Positions 59,140-64,000 of a DNA stretch of 64,000 nt are shown in pieces. Every line of letters begins with the position of its first letter. Position 1 is the first letter of the stretch. The notes under the pieces were generated by a model. It was given only the letters and a program-made list of their open reading frames with translations, made no database searches and was not told the DNA's origin. The stretch comes from Topomyia yanbarensis. Taxonomy: Eukaryota; Arthropoda; Insecta; Diptera; Culicidae. Location of the stretch: contig NC_080671.1 in the NCBI RefSeq assembly GCF_030247195.1, positions 211,762,361-211,826,360 of the forward strand. The letters run 5' to 3'. Both the position numbers and the translations under genes were made by a program.

Positions 59140-61230
59140 CACCCGAATGACATTCGCTCGAAAGTCATTTACCCGAATGACGTTCGCCCGAAAACCATTT
59201 ACCAGAATGGACCATTTACCAGAATGGACCATTTACCCGAACGTCATTAACCCGAATGGACCATTTACCCGAATGCCATAAACCCGAATGGACCACTCGC
59301 CCGAATGTCATTAACCCGAATACCACATTCACTCAAGCATAATATAAAATCGGTAATTGTCTAGTTTAGTGACTTTAGTGATAGAAGTCCGACTTTAATG
59401 CGTTTTTTTTGCCAAAAGGATGTATTTTAACCTAAATAAACCAAATCCGAATGGGAAATGTGAAATCTTTAACCAAAGTTTGATAAACTGAACAATAACA
59501 AGTGAGCTTATACAGCGGAGCTAGTGTGATACGGCTTGGCCGCATATCCGAGTTCCGTTGGACGAGGCGTTGATCCTCCCGTCGCCGGAGTTATAAGCAA
59601 ACCTGTGATCCTCTTGTTTGCCCGGTTTACTCAAACATAGGGGCTATAGCCAGTTTAAAGCCGACTGAGCAGCAGCGAAGTCGGACAGTGCACCGGAAAG
59701 CGATGTGGCGTAGCCACATTAGTCAACCGTACACTGACCAATGTGGCTATGCGACATCGCTTTTAGGTGTTCTATCTGACGTCACTGAGGTTCTGTTGCC
59801 AACGACACAAATGCTCTTCAGGTGCAAACTGATGCATATAGCACGCAGTTGTCAGCTCGAGCGGTGAAATTTTGTGATAAACCGGACAAAATAATAAGAA
59901 ATCTTTCGGAAATACCATCGATCGAGGTAAATATATATTAAGATGTTCCGTTAACGAACACCGTTAGTAAATAGTAGCTCATAAATGTTATGTGGCGAAG
60001 CTAGTGTGATGCGGCTTTGCCACAATTACCGAGGTCGAGGAACCGAAGCGGAGGTCCCTACTCGGCAAACCTGTGATCCATTGGTATGCTTGGTTTACTG
60101 AAATATAGGGGTTGATTCATTCTTTAAATATGAGCAGTTCTTAGAGTTTGTATACCAAATAGCGCTCGCAATCAAACCGGTGATCCAGGGGTTGATTGCT
60201 TCTTTCAAACATGACAAATCCTTGGATCTGCATGCCAAATAAGTTTGCAAAGAAACTGTTGATCCACTGGTCTGCCCGGTATACTCAAACATAAGGGTTG
60301 ATTACTTCGTTCAAAACAAGAGCAATTTCTTGAATCTATATACCAAATAGCTCTCTACGTAATATTGGATTTCGAGACAGGATGATTCTTCCAGCTAATT
60401 CACGGATGATTCTTCCATCTAAACCAAAGTTTTTTTCTGAAGAATAAAACAACTTGGTCGTCAGACAAAATATTCGGAAGATCACCGAATACAACTAATT
60501 TACAAACAAGTTGTTGCCTTGGCTTTCTTGCCCCATCAAGGTATTCCAATGGCACTCGAAGAATTGAGGAAAAGTTGTCTAAAGGCTCTCGACGATTTTT
60601 TGGATTACATTAGTAAAAATTGTATTTTTGGTAGGAAGGAAACTAATCAAAAAGTTTCTCGATAACCCTTCTTTGCCCCCCGCTTCGTGGTCAGTTTTCG
60701 AAAATGTATCGGCAAAGATTCCTAGAACCACCAATAATGTGGAAGACTAGCACAATAAATGGAATGGTTTGTTAAGCCGTGTAAATTCTATGGTGTGTTG
60801 AAGCAGTTGCAGCTTGAAGAGAAAAAACCCTAGTACGTATGTTTTACGTACACTACAAGGGGTACCAACAGCTAAAAAGTCTAAAAAGAACTCACGAAAG
60901 GACCTAAAACTGGAAACCCTAGTTAAATCATACAAACCAGGTGATTGGATTAACTATTTGACTGGTATAGCTTTAGTATTAATTTCTTCATAGCATCAAA
61001 TGTAATAAAATTTGTATTTCATCTTAATAAATTAAATTTTTTCGATTGACATTTCGATGTTTTTCGGGTATATGGAATTCGGGCGAATGGCATTCGGGTT
61101 TATGTTGCATTCGGGCGAATGTCTTTCAGGTGTTCGTGGCATTCGAGTGAATGACATTCGGGTTTATGTGACATTCGGGCAAATGTCCTTCGGGTAAATG
61201 GCTTTCGAGCGAATGTCATTCGGGCGAACG
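59140..61230. mobile_element. Foldback-like element 2 bounded by inverted 17-bp arrays
   Basis: Left array 59140-59330: units like 'CATTTACCCGAATGGAC'. Right array 61064-61230: the inverse ('GGCATTCGGGCGAATGTC'). Inside, units of about 100-150 bp with 'GCAAACCTGTGATCC', 'CCCGGTTTACTCAAACATAG' and 'GTATACCAAATAGC' repeat four or more times (59590-60360), as in element 1. A 24-bp inverted pair (AAAGCGATGTGGCGTAGCCA and its inverse) lies at about 59696-59764. No transposase is recognised. Confidence 0.55.
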
Positions 61231-63700
61231 TGACAGAATCTTTATACTATCGACATACCCTAGACACTTCACACTGTTTAATTAAAAACCAGAGAAAACT
61301 TTGAAATATCTACTTATCTCGTTCACGTATCGCATTCTCCCTCTGTCGCTCTCTATTCAAGGGGATTGAAAGCACATGTGACCTTGTCTCACTTTACTAT
61401 ATTTAATTGCGTGTTACAATACTGGACCAGCAAATTCTATTCTGCACTATTTTTTTTCCAGGAATATGTTGCGTTGTGTTGCATTGCGTAAGTACGGTAT
61501 ATTTCGTAGATTGCAGACTGATGACTCTCCAACCAGACTGCTTGAGGAGCCTTGTTTGAGAATAACAATCCAGTCCAAGCGAGAATGTCGGCTAAGAACC
61601 ACCATTGCGGGCCACGACCATCTTTACCGTAACTTGGGATATGAGAAAGGAAATGTTGATGTGGTACTTACTTAACGTAAGGCCCCGACTCAGTGACACT
61701 CCCATAAGTGCCACGGATTGGGTAGTGGGTGGGTTTTTAGTCAGGATTCGCCTCAAGATGCGACTGAGAATATATTTGAGTTTACTGACTGTAGGATACG
61801 TAAATGTTCTAGATGTTAAGGCGGTTAAACTCTGGGTAACCGTTTATCGAGAGTTTGTTGCATTGAAAACAACTTGAACTCCGGACAGCCGGCTGTCGGG
61901 AGTGTTGTCGACAGTATAAAATGGACCATAAACAATGAGTTTTAAGGGATGCGTTAGACGGTATAAATCTCAGCGAATTGGAAAATTGGTATTGTGGATC
62001 ATTCATAAATTATGTCACGCAAAGATTGCCTAATACTAGCAAACTCTCTCTCATATTTCCACGTTCTTTATCTCCTTCGTCTAATACGAACCGAATGATT
62101 TCTGTTGTTCCCTTTTTTGTAGGAGCACATTACTGCCGCTACATGCAAAAGTGTTCATGTTCTATGGAATTTCTTATATATACATGGCACAATTGTGCGT
62201 AAAACGGCCGAATGCATCAAAGCACATGACGTGCTCTCCATCCCATTTATGTCACAATTTGTCATAGCTCTTCCCCCCAATAGCGCGGAAGAATTTATAA
62301 ATGATCCTTTATAGGTATTATCACAAGCTTATTGAGATCCCGTAACTTCAAATTTTCCACTTCGTTCGAGTAAACGTTGCGATATTAAAATAAAGACGCG
62401 AAGCAGGAAAAATATCGATGCTGCTTTACTAAACGATATTAATATCATGCACGAATCAAACTCCCCCAATCTCCAAATAGTAAGTACTTATTCTTAGCTT
62501 AATATAATTGATTGACGATTTAATGGACTAAAAGTAAACCATTAAGGTGAAGCGATACCAAAATTACAACAAAGGTTCGGTTATTTTCGGCAATGTTCGG
62601 GTTACGTCCAGCATCTGTGTGCGGCTAGAACGTACTATACCGATAGGAGATGGCACGCACACAAGCGTATTGTTCAGCAATCAGCTGACTGATTTTTGTA
62701 CCACGTGCTTCATTTGTTTTGAAAAATAAAAAGGTTCAAATTTCCCCAACGAATCAAAATTCCGTGAAGAGAATCTATTCATCTGCTTGTGCTAACATGC
62801 TTACGTACAGTGATACAATTTCTAGGCAATCTGAGATAAGACATTTAAGTTACAAACGATTTTGTCTCGCGCGCAAATGCAATGTTTTGAATTTGACGAT
62901 GAAATAAAAAGAAGAAGCAAAAACGATGGCAGCCATTTTAGCTGCCACCTTGTGACTCTGTTCAGCATGTCCTTTAATATGACAGTAAAACATTTGTTCC
63001 TCGTGCTGAATAGATTTCCGCAAATTGGTAATTGGTTTTAAATTTTTCTTGTGAATTATCAATTATCAACCCTCATACATAATTCAAAAGTCATCATTCA
63101 CTCAGACAAGGTCATGCTTATTCCCCACGCGCATTAAATACCCAGTGGATTAGTTTCCTATTTGGCCAAATAAACACTAAACAAACAAAGAAATTAGTTT
63201 GCTCAGTCTAAAGAAATGTCAGCTCGATTGGCATCAACTGGCGGATACGTGTTCCTTTACAATGACATCAAATCAAAGAACATTTAAAATTACATGCGAC
63301 AAAATATGTGCAATTCAGAATATAACGAAATGAAGACTGCTTAATTATTTGCATTAAAAGAAGATAGGAAAAATTATTTGCATAATCGAGGTGGATCATT
63401 TTCAAAGATAGCACTGCTGATGAATCACTTTATAAAAATAAGTGATAACGGACGCGGACGAAAATAGCTTTCAAGATAATTTTAATTTATTTGAGGACAT
63501 AGGAAGGTTAATTTTTTCTTATGTAATTTTGTTTGTATATGAGCATGCAGCGTGGTTCATATGATGGAAAAGGAAATGCGCTCCAATTGAGGTTAAGAAC
63601 TTAACAAAAAAGAAAGTTTTTTTGACTGATTCAATGCGTTCTTCTTGTAGGATAGTGCATGGACTCCATACTATGCTGCAATACTCCAGAATTAGTCTGA
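61231..63700. other. Non-coding stretch, no gene recognised
   Basis: Open frames at 61466-61675 and 61605-61877 (+) overlap in different frames and have no recognised domain. A coding exon cannot be excluded but nothing supports one. Confidence 0.4.
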
Positions 63701-63715
63701 CGTGGTTGTACGTCA

Positions 63716-63917
63716 TTTCGCAGAATACCATTTCCCGGTATACCATATTCCGGAAAACCATATCCCAGAATGTACTGTTTCCCGGAAAACCATTTCCCGG
63801 AATGTACCATTTCCCAGAAAACCATTTCTCGGAATGTACCATTTCCCGGAAAAACAATTTCCCAGAATGTTCCATTTCCCGGAAAACCATTTCCCGGAAT
63901 ACCATTTCCCGGAAAAT
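63716..63917 (+). repeat. TTCCCGGAA minisatellite array C
   Basis: The cleanest array: about a dozen units of 'CATTTCCCGGAATGTAC' and 'CATTTCCCGGAAAAC'. Left edge GGTTGTACGTCATTTCGC, right edge GGAAAATAAATTAAACC, both shared with the 15.8-kb array. A partner array, if any, would lie beyond the window end. Confidence 0.93.
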
Positions 63918-64000
63918 AAATTAAACCACGTACCTTGCCACCACTCATTTTGATTACACTTGCTACGCAGCGAATGTCAAACAAACTACGAAATTCTCTC

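Overview
The window is eukaryotic nuclear DNA from a repeat-rich insect, most likely a culicid mosquito. The evidence is an intron-containing adducin (hts) gene with introns of 56-59 bp and an AT-rich background. It also carries R1-clade LINEs, a Ty3/gypsy element with a TGGCGCC-type primer binding site, and Tc1 and piggyBac relics. A repeat family that begins at TTGCCTTTCTCAAT and contains 'GGCTGAACCGATTTTGAC' blocks also looks mosquito-like; that last point is from memory and could not be checked here. The genus is not resolved. There are no operons, no CRISPR arrays and no tRNA or rRNA genes that I could see. A 500-N gap lies at 11476-11975.

The one clear host gene is the 5' coding half of hts/adducin on the minus strand. 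It has five coding exons between 38867 and 37051, which splice to 454 codons, and it is still open at the last donor. No further exons were recognised downstream, so they lie in a long intron or outside the window.

Layout: 1-4.4 kb holds a broken LINE ORF1 and a poly(A)-tailed retroposon-like repeat with a target-site duplication (TSD). 4.4-10.4 kb holds a TTCCCGGAA minisatellite, TA-flanked MITEs and a 1.74-kb element with terminal inverted repeats (TIRs) and a recurring GCGTTGTAACGTCACG motif. 11-14 kb holds two head-to-head Tc1 3' halves around a (TA)n tract, beside the gap. 15.8-22.3 kb holds a second TTCCCGGAA array, a foldback and a 1.2-kb tandem duplication. 22.4-30.5 kb holds two R1-clade LINE copies head to tail. 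30.5-35 kb holds MITEs and an array-bounded foldback-like element. 37-39.4 kb holds adducin and a nearly perfect 132-bp-arm palindrome. 40.7-46.8 kb holds nested repeats and a piggyBac relic. 47.0-58.2 kb is a long retroposon-like repeat split by an 8.47-kb Ty3/gypsy element. 59.1-61.2 kb holds a second array-bounded foldback-like element, and a third TTCCCGGAA array starts at 63.7 kb.

The most intact mobile element is the Ty3/gypsy element. Gag and Pol overlap, are joined by a -1 frame change, and carry two overlapping canonical slippery heptamers followed by a short hairpin. The element has a GACT TSD and TG...CA ends. By eye its two ends match only over the last 159 bp, which suggests chimeric LTRs. 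The most novel-looking theme is a family of about 17-bp CCCGAATG/CCCGGAATG minisatellites. Twice they occur as inverted pairs bounding about 2.1-kb segments with a shared internal repeat, in the manner of foldback transposons. All homology calls are by reading; no database search was run.
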